DNA of 64,000 nt from Nitrosomonadales bacterium. GTDB taxonomy: Bacteria > Pseudomonadota > Gammaproteobacteria > Burkholderiales > Gallionellaceae. The DNA is taken from contig JACRED010000020.1 in the NCBI GenBank assembly GCA_016218415.1, positions 1 through 64,000 of the forward strand. Direction: 5' to 3'. This document shows, piece after piece, positions 55,360-64,000 of this stretch (positions are counted from its first letter, which is position 1; each line of letters opens with the position of its first letter). A program made the position numbers and the translations under genes. The notes below the pieces were generated by a model that saw only the letters and a list, made by a program, of their open reading frames with translations, was not told the origin of the DNA and made no database searches.

Positions 55360-56673
55360 TTAGCGTTGGTCTTTCCTCATCAGCTCTTCGATATCCGCCA
55401 CCGTTTTCGGCGCGGCGTCGGTCAGCATTTCGTTCCCGTGTTCGGTGATGACCACATCATCCTCGATGCGGATGCCGATGTTCCACAGATACAGCGGCAC
55501 GTCGGCGGCGGGGCGGATGTAGCAGCCCGGCTCGACGGTCAGCACCATGCCGGGTTGCAGCGGGCGCCAGTTGCCGGCTATCTTGTAATCGCCGACATCG
55601 TGCACGTCCATGCCCAGCCAGTGGCCGGTGCGGTGCATGTAGAACTTCTTGTAGCTTTCTTTTTCCAGCACTTCATCGACGCTGCCGTGGCACAGCTTGA
55701 GGTCGATGAAACCCTGCGTCAGCACGCGCAGCGCGGCATTGTGCGGCTCGTCCCATTTGCGGTTCGGCTGTGCGGCGGCGATCGCGGCGGTCTGCGCGGC
55801 GAGCACGATCTCGTACACGTCTTTTTGCGCGGCGCTGAATTTGCCGTTGACCGGGAAGGTGCGCGTGATGTCGGAGGCGTAGCCGCCCAGTTCGCAGCCC
55901 GCGTCTATCAGCAACAGATCGGCATCGCGGAGTTGCGCGTTGTTGTCCACATAGTGCAGCACGCAGGCATTCGCGCCGCCGGCGACGATGGAGGTGTAGG
56001 CGGGGTGGCGCGCGCCGTGGCGGCAGAATTCATGCAGCAACTCCGCTTCGACCTGGTATTCGAACTGGTCGGGGCGGGTGAACTGCATCGCGCGCCGGTG
56101 CGCAGCGGTGGAGATCGCGGCGGCGCGGCGCATGATGTCCAGTTCATGCGCATCCTTGAACAAGCGCATTTCGTTGAGCAGCGCGCGCACGTCGTGTATC
56201 TCGTCCGGCGCGCATATGCCGCTGCGCACCTTGGCTTGCACTTCGCCGCGCAATTTGAGGATGCGGCCATCCCATGTGGCATCGCCGCCCAGCGGATAGA
56301 ACAGCGCCGGCTGGTTGCCGATCAGCTCGGCCAGTTTTTCGTCCAGTTGCGCGATGGGATAAGCTGCGTCGAAGCCGAATCGTTCCGGTGCGGCGTCCGG
56401 GCCGACGCGGTAGCCGTCCCAGATTTCGCGTTCCATATCCTTGTCGCGGCAGAACAGGATGGACTGCGGCGCGTCTCCGGCAATTAAAACGACTACGGCT
56501 TCCGGCTCGGTGAATCCGCTCAGGTAATAAAAATTGCTGTCGTGGCGATAGCCGTAATGCGTGTCGGCATTGCGCGCCACCTCCGGCGCGGTGGGGATGA
56601 TGGCGATGCCGCGCTGCATCTTTTCCAGCAGGCGGGCGCGGCGACGGGCGTAAATGGAGGGATCAAAGTTCAT
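55360..56673 (-). CDS. pepP: Xaa-Pro aminopeptidase
   Basis: 437 residues; removes N-terminal residues preceding proline. N-terminal aminopeptidase-P domain (about 1-170), then the pita-bread metallopeptidase with ligands in LIDAGCELGGYASDITRTF, HRTGHWLGMDVHDVG, and EPGCYI...GIRIEDDVV. ATG 56673 gives the usual length. Part of the amgK-murU-pepP-ubiH block. Confidence 0.95.
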   Translation of the reverse strand: MNFDPSIYARRRARLLEKMQRGIAIIPTAPEVARNADTHYGYRHDSNFYYLSGFTEPEAVVVLIAGDAPQSILFCRDKDMEREIWDGYRVGPDAAPERFGFDAAYPIAQLDEKLAELIGNQPALFYPLGGDATWDGRILKLRGEVQAKVRSGICAPDEIHDVRALLNEMRLFKDAHELDIMRRAAAISTAAHRRAMQFTRPDQFEYQVEAELLHEFCRHGARHPAYTSIVAGGANACVLHYVDNNAQLRDADLLLIDAGCELGGYASDITRTFPVNGKFSAAQKDVYEIVLAAQTAAIAAAQPNRKWDEPHNAALRVLTQGFIDLKLCHGSVDEVLEKESYKKFYMHRTGHWLGMDVHDVGDYKIAGNWRPLQPGMVLTVEPGCYIRPAADVPLYLWNIGIRIEDDVVITEHGNEMLTDAAPKTVADIEELMRKDQR

Positions 56674-56684
56674 GGCGCATTGTG

Positions 56685-57401
<717 letters not shown>

Positions 57402-57434
57402 TTAATTTTCGAAATTCTGCGGGCTGACTCCATC

Positions 57435-59627
57435 TCACTGGGGCTTTAATTCAAATCGTGCTAGAAATGGACCCGCCTTTCTGTCAAATCGGAGAAATGA
57501 GCCACCAACATATAAAAAATTTTCTGATGCAACCATGGTGCCTATGCTTCCATTGCTTGTTGCGCCAAGGGTTACGGTTTCACCAGTCGTTTTGTTTCTT
57601 GAGGAAATGATATTTCTGCCCTCGTTATAGTTCTCTCTTGTAATGTTGAAATAATTACCGCGCCACTCTGTATATGAACCAAAACTTGGATGCGGATTTA
57701 TTTTTAACCATGTGGCGCCATCCCATTTCCAGTAATTTTCTCCAGTTGAAGCATATAGCTCATCGGATTTCCCGAGTCTAAATTTGCATCTATATCCCGC
57801 AACTTTGAAGGCATTCTCTGGCAGGCGCGTCCATACTTTCCCATCCCACATGTCAACGCCATGCAACGTAGTGTCGCCATAGTGATCGCTTTCATCACCT
57901 GTGTATCCGCAGGTATAAATCTTCCCCTGACTATCGACAACAAAACTGTTGATTAGATAATTGATTCCAGAGATTTTTTTCCAGTTCGTGCCATCCCATT
58001 TTGAAATACTACTGATCCCACCATCATTGTATTGGTCGGTATGGTGCCCAGTGGCCACATACAAACTGCCTTTCTGATCTGTTTCCATATTGAATATGGG
58101 GTCGTCTGTCGCCTTTAGTGCGCTCCATTTATTTTCATCCCATTTGGCGATCTGATTTTTTTTGATGACAACATCGTCAACCCGGGTGAAAGCGCCGCGT
58201 ACATAAAGGGCTCCTGCGTTATCAACTGCCATACCGTAAACAATATCGTTTACTCCAACATTTCTCCCAAAACTTTCCCACTTATTTCCATTCCATTTGG
58301 CAATATTCCTTGCTCCAGAGGTCGCTTCGGTAAAGGCACCACCAACAACTAGATTGCCTGCCTCATCTTGTGCTAACAAATTGACCGATCCGCCGTTAGC
58401 ACAGCCTGGATTGATGCCACTATTTCTTCCTTCAAATGGGAAGATGCCCCATTTTGAGCCATTCCAATACTGGATTGGGTGCTCAGTACCTACGCTAGGC
58501 CCACCTTCAACATTGCACGTGCTGAATAGACCGACATAAATCGCGTCGTTTTTATCGATCAGTAGGCTACTTACTTGTGCGCTTGTTTTGATATCTATTC
58601 TTTCCCATTTCTTCCCATTCCATTTCTCAACCCCCCTTGAACTGGTTAAATATGGAACACCTCTCGAATCAAAAGCGATCGACGAGGCATAAGCATCCTG
58701 TGTAATTCCTCCTTCTTCATATGAAAAGCCACCAGCATCTGTCCCTACAGCATTCCATTTCTTGCCATCCCAATAAGCTATATTGTGGGCTTTTATATCA
58801 CCCACACCTTCGTCCAAATCACTCATACGGATACTTTCGAAAGATCCCACTACATAAACATATCCGCGGCTATCAATGGATATGGCAGCACCATGTTCAG
58901 AGCCACCTTTTAGAAAACCTCCACCCAATTTACTCCAGGTTTTTCCATCCCACTTCATGACGAAACCACTGTAGATATATCCCTCGCCTGGCTTCATACC
59001 TTGAAGGCTTCCGCCAGTGGCATAAACATTCCCCTCTTTATCAATTGCCAACGAATAGACATCTCCAGTAATTCCATCACCCAAGAGCTGCCAACTCTTT
59101 CCATTCCATTTGCGAGTTTTGCTTGGGCTACTACTTCCGACACCGTTTATGCAGCCACTCGCATATAAGTTTCCTTTCTCATCAATTGCAAGACTTCGCA
59201 CCTCATGACAATCTTCTTCGACTTCTAGCAATACATTCCAAGATAACCCATCCCATACTGCAACTGAGGCTGATCCTGCACCATTGGAGATATTGGATGT
59301 AATTAGCCCGGCCACATATATTTTGTTTCCACTGGTGACTATGCTGTTCACTTGTTGGACACCGGGGACACCTCCCATACCGATCCAAGTAACATTGTTT
59401 GTCTTTAGAGGTGTTGCTTCCGGCCCTGTATCTTCGATAGTGAGAGAGTTAGCGTCCTGTGGGCTCGAGGCAATAACAGGTTCTGATTGCTGTACTACCG
59501 ATAGATTGGCCGGAGGTACGGCATCTCGATTGACTGGAGCAGTAACAGAAGAATCGTTTGGTGAACATGCCGACAACAGTGCAACAATGCAGAGCGTGAT
59601 TCCGATGTAACTGTTAGCAGTCTTCAC
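57435..59627 (-). CDS. large lipoprotein with 11 WxGxxW propeller-like repeats
   Basis: 730 residues from a GTG start (GGGAGG five bases upstream). A lipoprotein signal (ALLSACS; lipid cysteine about residue 21) is followed by a Pro/Ser/Thr linker. Then come 11 repeats built on W-(D/N)-G-K-x-W plus an LAIDxxGNVYAxG segment, the pattern of beta-propeller-type surface proteins. Codon use and composition are clearly AT-richer than the flanking genes. It sits between amgK and murU, normally neighbours. No enzyme motif is seen; it could be an adhesin-like or polymer-binding protein. Confidence 0.85.
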   Translation of the reverse strand: MKTANSYIGITLCIVALLSACSPNDSSVTAPVNRDAVPPANLSVVQQSEPVIASSPQDANSLTIEDTGPEATPLKTNNVTWIGMGGVPGVQQVNSIVTSGNKIYVAGLITSNISNGAGSASVAVWDGLSWNVLLEVEEDCHEVRSLAIDEKGNLYASGCINGVGSSSPSKTRKWNGKSWQLLGDGITGDVYSLAIDKEGNVYATGGSLQGMKPGEGYIYSGFVMKWDGKTWSKLGGGFLKGGSEHGAAISIDSRGYVYVVGSFESIRMSDLDEGVGDIKAHNIAYWDGKKWNAVGTDAGGFSYEEGGITQDAYASSIAFDSRGVPYLTSSRGVEKWNGKKWERIDIKTSAQVSSLLIDKNDAIYVGLFSTCNVEGGPSVGTEHPIQYWNGSKWGIFPFEGRNSGINPGCANGGSVNLLAQDEAGNLVVGGAFTEATSGARNIAKWNGNKWESFGRNVGVNDIVYGMAVDNAGALYVRGAFTRVDDVVIKKNQIAKWDENKWSALKATDDPIFNMETDQKGSLYVATGHHTDQYNDGGISSISKWDGTNWKKISGINYLINSFVVDSQGKIYTCGYTGDESDHYGDTTLHGVDMWDGKVWTRLPENAFKVAGYRCKFRLGKSDELYASTGENYWKWDGATWLKINPHPSFGSYTEWRGNYFNITRENYNEGRNIISSRNKTTGETVTLGATSNGSIGTMVASENFLYVGGSFLRFDRKAGPFLARFELKPQ

Positions 59628-59665
59628 GTCTTCCTCCCTTGGTGGTTTAGGCAGAATGTCCAATC

Positions 59666-60733
59666 TTAAAACGTATAACCTTCCTGCACTGCATTCGGAT
59701 GCAATTCGTCCAGCAGATTGAGCAGCGGCTTGAGGTCGATGTAGCGCGCGCAGGCGCGGCGCAGGTAGTCCATCACCAGCGGCATGTCCTTCAGGTAACC
59801 TTCCTTGCCATCGCGGTGGTACAGGCGCGCGAAGATACCCAGCACCTTGATGTGGCGCTGCACGCCCATCATCTCGTAGTCGCGGTAGAACTCGCCGAAA
59901 TCGTCGCGTACGGGCAGCCCGGCCTTGCGCGCATTTTCCCAGTAGCGGATCAGCCAGTCCATGATCTGTTCTTCCTCCCAGCGGATGTAGGCATCCTTGA
60001 ACAGCGAGGCAAGGTCATAGGTGATCGGGCCGTATACGGCGTCCTGGAAATCCAGTATCCCCGGCGAGAATTGAAAAGTGCTTTTTTCGTTTGCTCCCTC
60101 ACCCGCTTGCGGGAGAGGGTTGGGGAGAGGGGGAGCGATGTGCATCAGGTTGCGGGAGTGGTAGTCGCGGTGCACATACACGCACGGCTGCGCGAGGTTG
60201 TTGGCGAGGATGCGCTGGAAGGCGCGTTCCAGATCGGCGCTCTGCTTTTCGGTGAGCGTCACGCCCAGATGCTTCGCGATGTACCACTCCGGGAACAGGT
60301 TCAGTTCGCGGCGCAGCAGTGCTTCGTTGTATGGCGGCAGTTCGTTCTGTTTTGAGGCGAGCTGGATGCGGATCAGCGCGTCGGTGGCCGTGCCATAGAG
60401 TTGCTTCGCGATAGCGCCGCCGCCTTTGGTCAGGGCCTGCAGATAAGTGGTATTGCCCAGATCGGACAGCAGCAGGAAACCCTGTGCCAGGTCCTGCGCA
60501 TAGACATGCGGCACGTGGGTGCCGGCGTCCTCGAATAATTTTCCGATGTGCAGGAACGGACGGCAGTCCTCGTGTTGCGGCGGCGCGTCCATGACGACCT
60601 TCGTGCTGCCGTCGGCAAAGGTGGCGCGGAAGTAGCGGCGGAAGCTGGCATCGGCGGAGGCCGGCGCGAGCGTAAATTTTTCGTTGGGAAACAGGCTGTG
60701 CAGCCATTCGGTAAGCTGTTGCTGGCGTTGCAT
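59666..60733 (-). CDS. amgK: anomeric N-acetylmuramate/N-acetylglucosamine kinase
   Basis: 355 residues of the aminoglycoside-phosphotransferase fold: SADASFRRYFR near the N-terminus, catalytic loop VHRDYHSRNLM (about 187-197) and metal site ILDFQDAVYGP (about 226-236). It phosphorylates recycled MurNAc at C1. Residues about 201-218 (PPLPNPLPQAGEGANEK) are the translation of a dispersed CCCTC/GAGGG repeat inserted in frame between these motifs. Confidence 0.92.
   Translation of the reverse strand: MQRQQQLTEWLHSLFPNEKFTLAPASADASFRRYFRATFADGSTKVVMDAPPQHEDCRPFLHIGKLFEDAGTHVPHVYAQDLAQGFLLLSDLGNTTYLQALTKGGGAIAKQLYGTATDALIRIQLASKQNELPPYNEALLRRELNLFPEWYIAKHLGVTLTEKQSADLERAFQRILANNLAQPCVYVHRDYHSRNLMHIAPPLPNPLPQAGEGANEKSTFQFSPGILDFQDAVYGPITYDLASLFKDAYIRWEEEQIMDWLIRYWENARKAGLPVRDDFGEFYRDYEMMGVQRHIKVLGIFARLYHRDGKEGYLKDMPLVMDYLRRACARYIDLKPLLNLLDELHPNAVQEGYTF
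60094..60135. repeat. CCCTC-ACCCGC / GCGGGAGAGGG repeat, copy inside amgK
   Basis: CTCCCTCACCCGC-TT-GCGGGAGAGGG followed by TTGGGGAGAGGGGGAG; a relative of the intergenic repeat at 27974-28034. It is translated on the minus strand as the extra loop of AmgK. Confidence 0.75.
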
Positions 60734-60757
60734 ATCGGGTTCTCGAGGGTACTTGAT

Positions 60758-60779
60758 GTTAAACTGGCGGAAGTTTAAC
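60758..60779. promoter_or_regulatory. palindrome in the divergent amgK-lptD intergenic region
   Basis: GTTAAACT-N6-AGTTTAAC, a perfect 8-bp inverted repeat in the 68-base region between the divergent starts. It could bind a regulator or hold back-to-back promoter elements. Confidence 0.45.
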
Positions 60780-60801
60780 ACCTTACTATTTGCTGCGCGT
60801 T

Positions 60802-63012
60802 ATGCGGTTTCGATTCAACCCCATCCTGTTCCTGTTGTGTTCCTTTGCGCATTGCACGTACGCGGCCGACGGTCTGTCTGTCACGCCGGCGGACACGGTT
60901 CCGCCGGCAGTGGCGGGGGCCGGCGCGGAAGGAGCAGCCGTGATCGAGGCGGATAGCCTGGAGGGGAAGAAGGGCAATCAAATCGAGGCGACCGGCGATG
61001 CGACGCTGAGCCAGGACGGGAAGTCGATCCAGGCGGACCGTTTGCTCTATCAGCAGGACACCCACGAACTCGAGGCGGACGGGGGGGTGGTGCTGAAGCA
61101 GGACGGCAACATCATGAGCGGGCCGCACCTGCAGATCAATCTGGACAGCAGCGCCGGGACGATGGAACAACCCCGGTATTATTTCAGGGATAACGACGCG
61201 CGCGGCTCGGCGGATGTGCTGCATATCCAGGATCGCCTGCATTTCAGTCTGGATAATGCCACCTACACCACCTGCCCGGCGGGGAATCAGGACTGGCTGA
61301 TGCGCATGGGTGAGCTGGAGATGGATCGCGAAGAACAGATCGGTGTGGCGCGCAATGCTTCTGTCGAGTTCAAGCGCGTGCCTATCCTGTATTCGCCGTG
61401 GATGGATTTCCCGATAGGCAACCAGCGCAAATCGGGCCTGCTGGCGCCGAGCTTCGGCAGCACCAGCAAGGGCGGCAGCGAGATGACGCTGCCGTTCTAC
61501 TGGAATATTGCGCCGAACTATGACGCGACGATCTCGCCGCGCAAGATCAGCAAGCGCGGCTTGATGCTCAACAACGATTTTCGCTACCTCGCGCCCACTT
61601 ATGGCGGCGAGATGAATCTCGATGTGCTGCCCGGCGACGCGCTGGCCAGGCGCAACCGCACGCGCTTTTCGTTGCAACATGACCAGGCGCTGACGAGCCG
61701 TTTGCGGGGCCACGTGGATTACACGCGCGTCGCCGACAACGACCATTTCCGCGATCTGGCCGATGCGGTTAATACCACCTCGCGGGTCAATCTGGTGCAG
61801 GAAGGCGTGCTGAATTATTACGCGGACTGGTGGACTGCCAGCGCGCGGGCGCAACGCTACCAGACCTTGCAGGATATCGCGGCGCCGATTGCGGTGCCTT
61901 ATGCACGCCTGCCGCAAATGACGCTGGGCGTGCGCAGGAGTCTGGCCGGGGCGAACCTTTCCGTTGACGGGGAGTATGTGGCTTTCAGCCATCCCACCGC
62001 AGTGAACGCCAGGCGGACGGTATTCAGTTCCGGCCTCGGTTATCCGCTGGTGAGCCAGCCCGCCTATTACGTCACGCCCAAGGTCACGCTGCACGGCACC
62101 TATTACGCGATCGGGGCAAACAACGTCGCGGCATTGCCGGATGCTTCGCGCATACTGCCCATATTCAGTATCGACAGCGGCTTCGCGCTGGAGCGCGGTT
62201 CCAGCCTGTTTGGCGGGGACTACCTGCAAACGCTGGAGCCACGGGCGTTTTATGTCTACGTGCCGTACCGGAACCAGGATTTATTGCCGAATTTCGATAC
62301 CGCGCTGGCCGATTTCAGTTTCACCCAGATGTTTGCCGAGAATCGCTTTCTGGGCAGCGACCGCATCGGCGACGCCAACCAGGTCACGCTGGCAATGACT
62401 TCGCGCCTGCTGGACAAAAACAGCGGGGCCGAAAGGCTGAAGGTCATGCTGGGGGAACGTTTCAGTTTTCAGTCGCAGCGGGTCAATCTGGGCACGGCCG
62501 CAGCCAGCACAGGCAAGTCGGATATTCTGCTGGCGGCATCGGGACAGGTGGCGAATTTTCTGCTGGACAGCGAGTTTCAATACGATCCCAACCAGTCGCA
62601 TACGCAGCGCTACAACGTTGCTGCGCATTACCGCCCCGAGCCTGGCAAGGTGCTCAATTGGGGTTATCGCTTCCAGCGCGATACGTTGCGCCAGGTCGAT
62701 GTTTCGACGCAATGGCCGTTGTTGCGCCGCTGGCACGGCGTGGGGCGCTGGAATTACTCGTTCCCGGACAGCCGGATTTTGGATTCGAGTGCCGGGCTTG
62801 AGTACAATCAGGATTGCTGGACGCTGCGCATGGTGGTGCAGCATTTCGCCACTGCGACGAAACAGACCAATACCAGTTTCTTCGTGCAACTCGAACTGAA
62901 TGACTTTGTTAAAGTGGGGTCGGACCCGCTCGGGTTGCTGAAGCAAAGTGTGCCCGGGTATACGAAATTGAACGACAAGTCGGCCTATCCATCCGGTCAG
63001 GTCTTGCAGTGA
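60802..63012 (+). CDS. lptD: LPS assembly outer-membrane protein LptD
   Basis: 736 residues; signal peptide (cleavage near TYA-ADG), an N-terminal OstA jellyroll (VIEADSLEGKKGNQIEATGDATLSQDG) and a 26-strand barrel. It inserts lipopolysaccharide into the outer leaflet with LptE. Disulfide-forming cysteines are in TTCPAGNQDW and YNQDCWTLRM. ATG 60802 is preferred over TTG 60790. The order lptD-surA is conserved. Confidence 0.95.
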   Translation: MRFRFNPILFLLCSFAHCTYAADGLSVTPADTVPPAVAGAGAEGAAVIEADSLEGKKGNQIEATGDATLSQDGKSIQADRLLYQQDTHELEADGGVVLKQDGNIMSGPHLQINLDSSAGTMEQPRYYFRDNDARGSADVLHIQDRLHFSLDNATYTTCPAGNQDWLMRMGELEMDREEQIGVARNASVEFKRVPILYSPWMDFPIGNQRKSGLLAPSFGSTSKGGSEMTLPFYWNIAPNYDATISPRKISKRGLMLNNDFRYLAPTYGGEMNLDVLPGDALARRNRTRFSLQHDQALTSRLRGHVDYTRVADNDHFRDLADAVNTTSRVNLVQEGVLNYYADWWTASARAQRYQTLQDIAAPIAVPYARLPQMTLGVRRSLAGANLSVDGEYVAFSHPTAVNARRTVFSSGLGYPLVSQPAYYVTPKVTLHGTYYAIGANNVAALPDASRILPIFSIDSGFALERGSSLFGGDYLQTLEPRAFYVYVPYRNQDLLPNFDTALADFSFTQMFAENRFLGSDRIGDANQVTLAMTSRLLDKNSGAERLKVMLGERFSFQSQRVNLGTAAASTGKSDILLAASGQVANFLLDSEFQYDPNQSHTQRYNVAAHYRPEPGKVLNWGYRFQRDTLRQVDVSTQWPLLRRWHGVGRWNYSFPDSRILDSSAGLEYNQDCWTLRMVVQHFATATKQTNTSFFVQLELNDFVKVGSDPLGLLKQSVPGYTKLNDKSAYPSGQVLQ

Positions 63013-63025
63013 TGAAAGAGAGACG

Positions 63026-64000
63026 ATGAAAAAATTAATTTCCATGGCGGGTTGCGCGCTGCTTGCGCTGCACGCCGCGTACGCCGCGCCGCAGATCAAG
63101 GCCGAAAAATCCGCATTGCCGTCCGCCGATCAGCGGCAATCCGATCCGCAACAGCAGCTTGCCCTGATCGATGCGGTGATCGCCGTGGTCAACGACGACG
63201 TGATCACGCGTTACGAGCTGGCGGAACGCGTCAGCATGGTGGCCAGCCAGTTGCGCAAGCAGAATACCCCGCTGCCCCCGGCTGACGTGCTGGAAAAACA
63301 AATACTCGAACGCATGATCACGGACCTGCTGCAGGTGCAGTTTGCCGGGGAAAGCGGCATCAGGGTGGACGATACGCAGTTGAATCTGGCGATCACGCGC
63401 ATTGCCCAGCAGAACGGCTACGCTTCATCGCTCGAATTCCGCGCCAAGCTGGAAGCGGACGGGATCGATTACAAACAGTTCCGCGAGGAGATCCGCAACG
63501 AGATCATTTTCACCCGGTTGCGCGAGCGCGAAGTGGAAAGCAAGCTCGTGATCAGCGATAGCGAGGTGGATAATTACCTTGCCAACAAAGCCAGGCTGGG
63601 CAGCGCCGGGGAGGAATTCCATCTGGCGCATATTCTGGTGGTGGTGCCGGAGCAGGCCAGCGCGGACAAGATACAGGCCGCGCGCGAACGCGCCGAGCAG
63701 GCATTGGGCCAATTGAACGGCGGCGCGGATTTCGCGCAGGTGGCGGCGAGCTTTTCAGATGCCGGGGATGCGCTCAAGGGCGGCGATCTCGGCTGGCGCG
63801 CCAGCGACCGCATTCCGCCGCTGTTCATGAACGAGCTGCAAACCCTGAAAGCCGGACGGACTACCGAGGTGTTGCGCAGTCCGAGCGGCTTTCACATCCT
63901 CAAGCTGGTCGAGAAGCGCAGCGGCAATGCGCCGGTGGTCATCACACAGACCCATGCGCGGCATATCCTGATCAAAACCAGCGAGATCGTTTCCGAAAGC
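63026..64000 (+). CDS. surA: periplasmic chaperone SurA (C-terminus beyond window)
   Basis: 325 codons are present and the frame stays open at the window end. Signal peptide (cleavage near AAYA-APQ), an N-terminal SurA domain (IDAVIAVVNDDVITRYELAERV) and the first parvulin domain (EFHLAHILVVVPEQ to GFHILKLVEKR) are visible; the second parvulin begins at THARHILIKT. It escorts outer-membrane proteins, including LptD. Confidence 0.95.
   Translation, partial: MKKLISMAGCALLALHAAYAAPQIKAEKSALPSADQRQSDPQQQLALIDAVIAVVNDDVITRYELAERVSMVASQLRKQNTPLPPADVLEKQILERMITDLLQVQFAGESGIRVDDTQLNLAITRIAQQNGYASSLEFRAKLEADGIDYKQFREEIRNEIIFTRLREREVESKLVISDSEVDNYLANKARLGSAGEEFHLAHILVVVPEQASADKIQAARERAEQALGQLNGGADFAQVAASFSDAGDALKGGDLGWRASDRIPPLFMNELQTLKAGRTTEVLRSPSGFHILKLVEKRSGNAPVVITQTHARHILIKTSEIVSES

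Noticed and set aside
57435-59627. Direct-repeat structure taken as a CRISPR array or tandem DNA repeat
   Set aside because: The periodicity is at the protein level (WxGxxW motifs) with diverged DNA; spacing is irregular and the frame is open throughout.

Overview
The window looks like the chromosome of a betaproteobacterium, most likely of the order Nitrosomonadales (Gallionellaceae-like). The basis is the gene content and order: a TorF-type porin with glnK-amtB, glnA with ntrBC, a pepP-ubiH block next to lptD-surA, amgK/murU, and TolC beside a PCMT-like protein. Genus and species cannot be read from the sequence alone. Most of it is compact core chromosome. Accessory material is an IS110-type transposase edge and a brnTA toxin-antitoxin pair at the left end, scattered palindromic repeats, and one AT-richer lipoprotein gene inside a cell-wall recycling operon.

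Region by region: 1-1.2 kb, IS110 edge, brnTA, a REP-like repeat. 1.2-12.3 kb, a minus-strand nitrate assimilation operon (nrtA-nrtB-nrtD-porin-MoaD-like-nirB-nirD-nasA) preceded by the ANTAR antiterminator gene nasT. 12.7-17.3 kb, a plus-strand group: degenerate cNMP-fold protein, HU, M50-like HELGH protein, unknown periplasmic protein, phytochelatin-synthase-like protein, cNMP-GGDEF diguanylate cyclase. 17.4-20.1 kb, torF-like porin, glnK, amtB. 20.3-29.4 kb, ubiK, comM, metH, three FKBP domains in two genes, a DUF486 protein, mpl. 29.4-33.9 kb, ntrC, ntrB, a DUF4124 protein, glnA. 34-41.5 kb, CDF transporter, rhodanese, xth, pyrE, DUF4124, and a fbp-purE-purC-carbonic anhydrase operon. 41.7-48.7 kb, tolC, PCMT-like protein, RND pump, short adaptor, TetR regulator. 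48.8-53.2 kb, DUF3108, purN, purM, AI-2E family permease, hda. 53.3-64 kb, HAD phosphatase, ubiH, pepP, murU, lipoprotein, amgK, lptD, and surA running off the end.

The strongest theme is nitrogen control. Five sites with exact GG-N10-GC sigma-54 (-24/-12) geometry lie before the nrt operon, nasT, torF-glnK-amtB, glnA and ntrB. Two 17-bp NtrC-type palindromes sit about 128-129 bp upstream of the predicted starts of torF and glnA. The nrt leader carries a textbook ANTAR two-hairpin element (both hexaloops with A1 and G4) whose second hairpin shares bases with an intrinsic terminator. NtrBC with sigma-54 would therefore sense nitrogen status, and NasT would add nitrate-dependent antitermination. 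No NasS sensor gene is adjacent to nasT.

Other items that deserve attention: a 33-bp promoter-like box shared by two genes of the 12.7-17.3 kb group; an RND adaptor lacking the alpha-hairpin; an 11-repeat WxGxxW lipoprotein inserted between amgK and murU; palindromic repeats that supply stop codons or are translated in frame. All coordinates and motifs were read by eye, and no database search was run.
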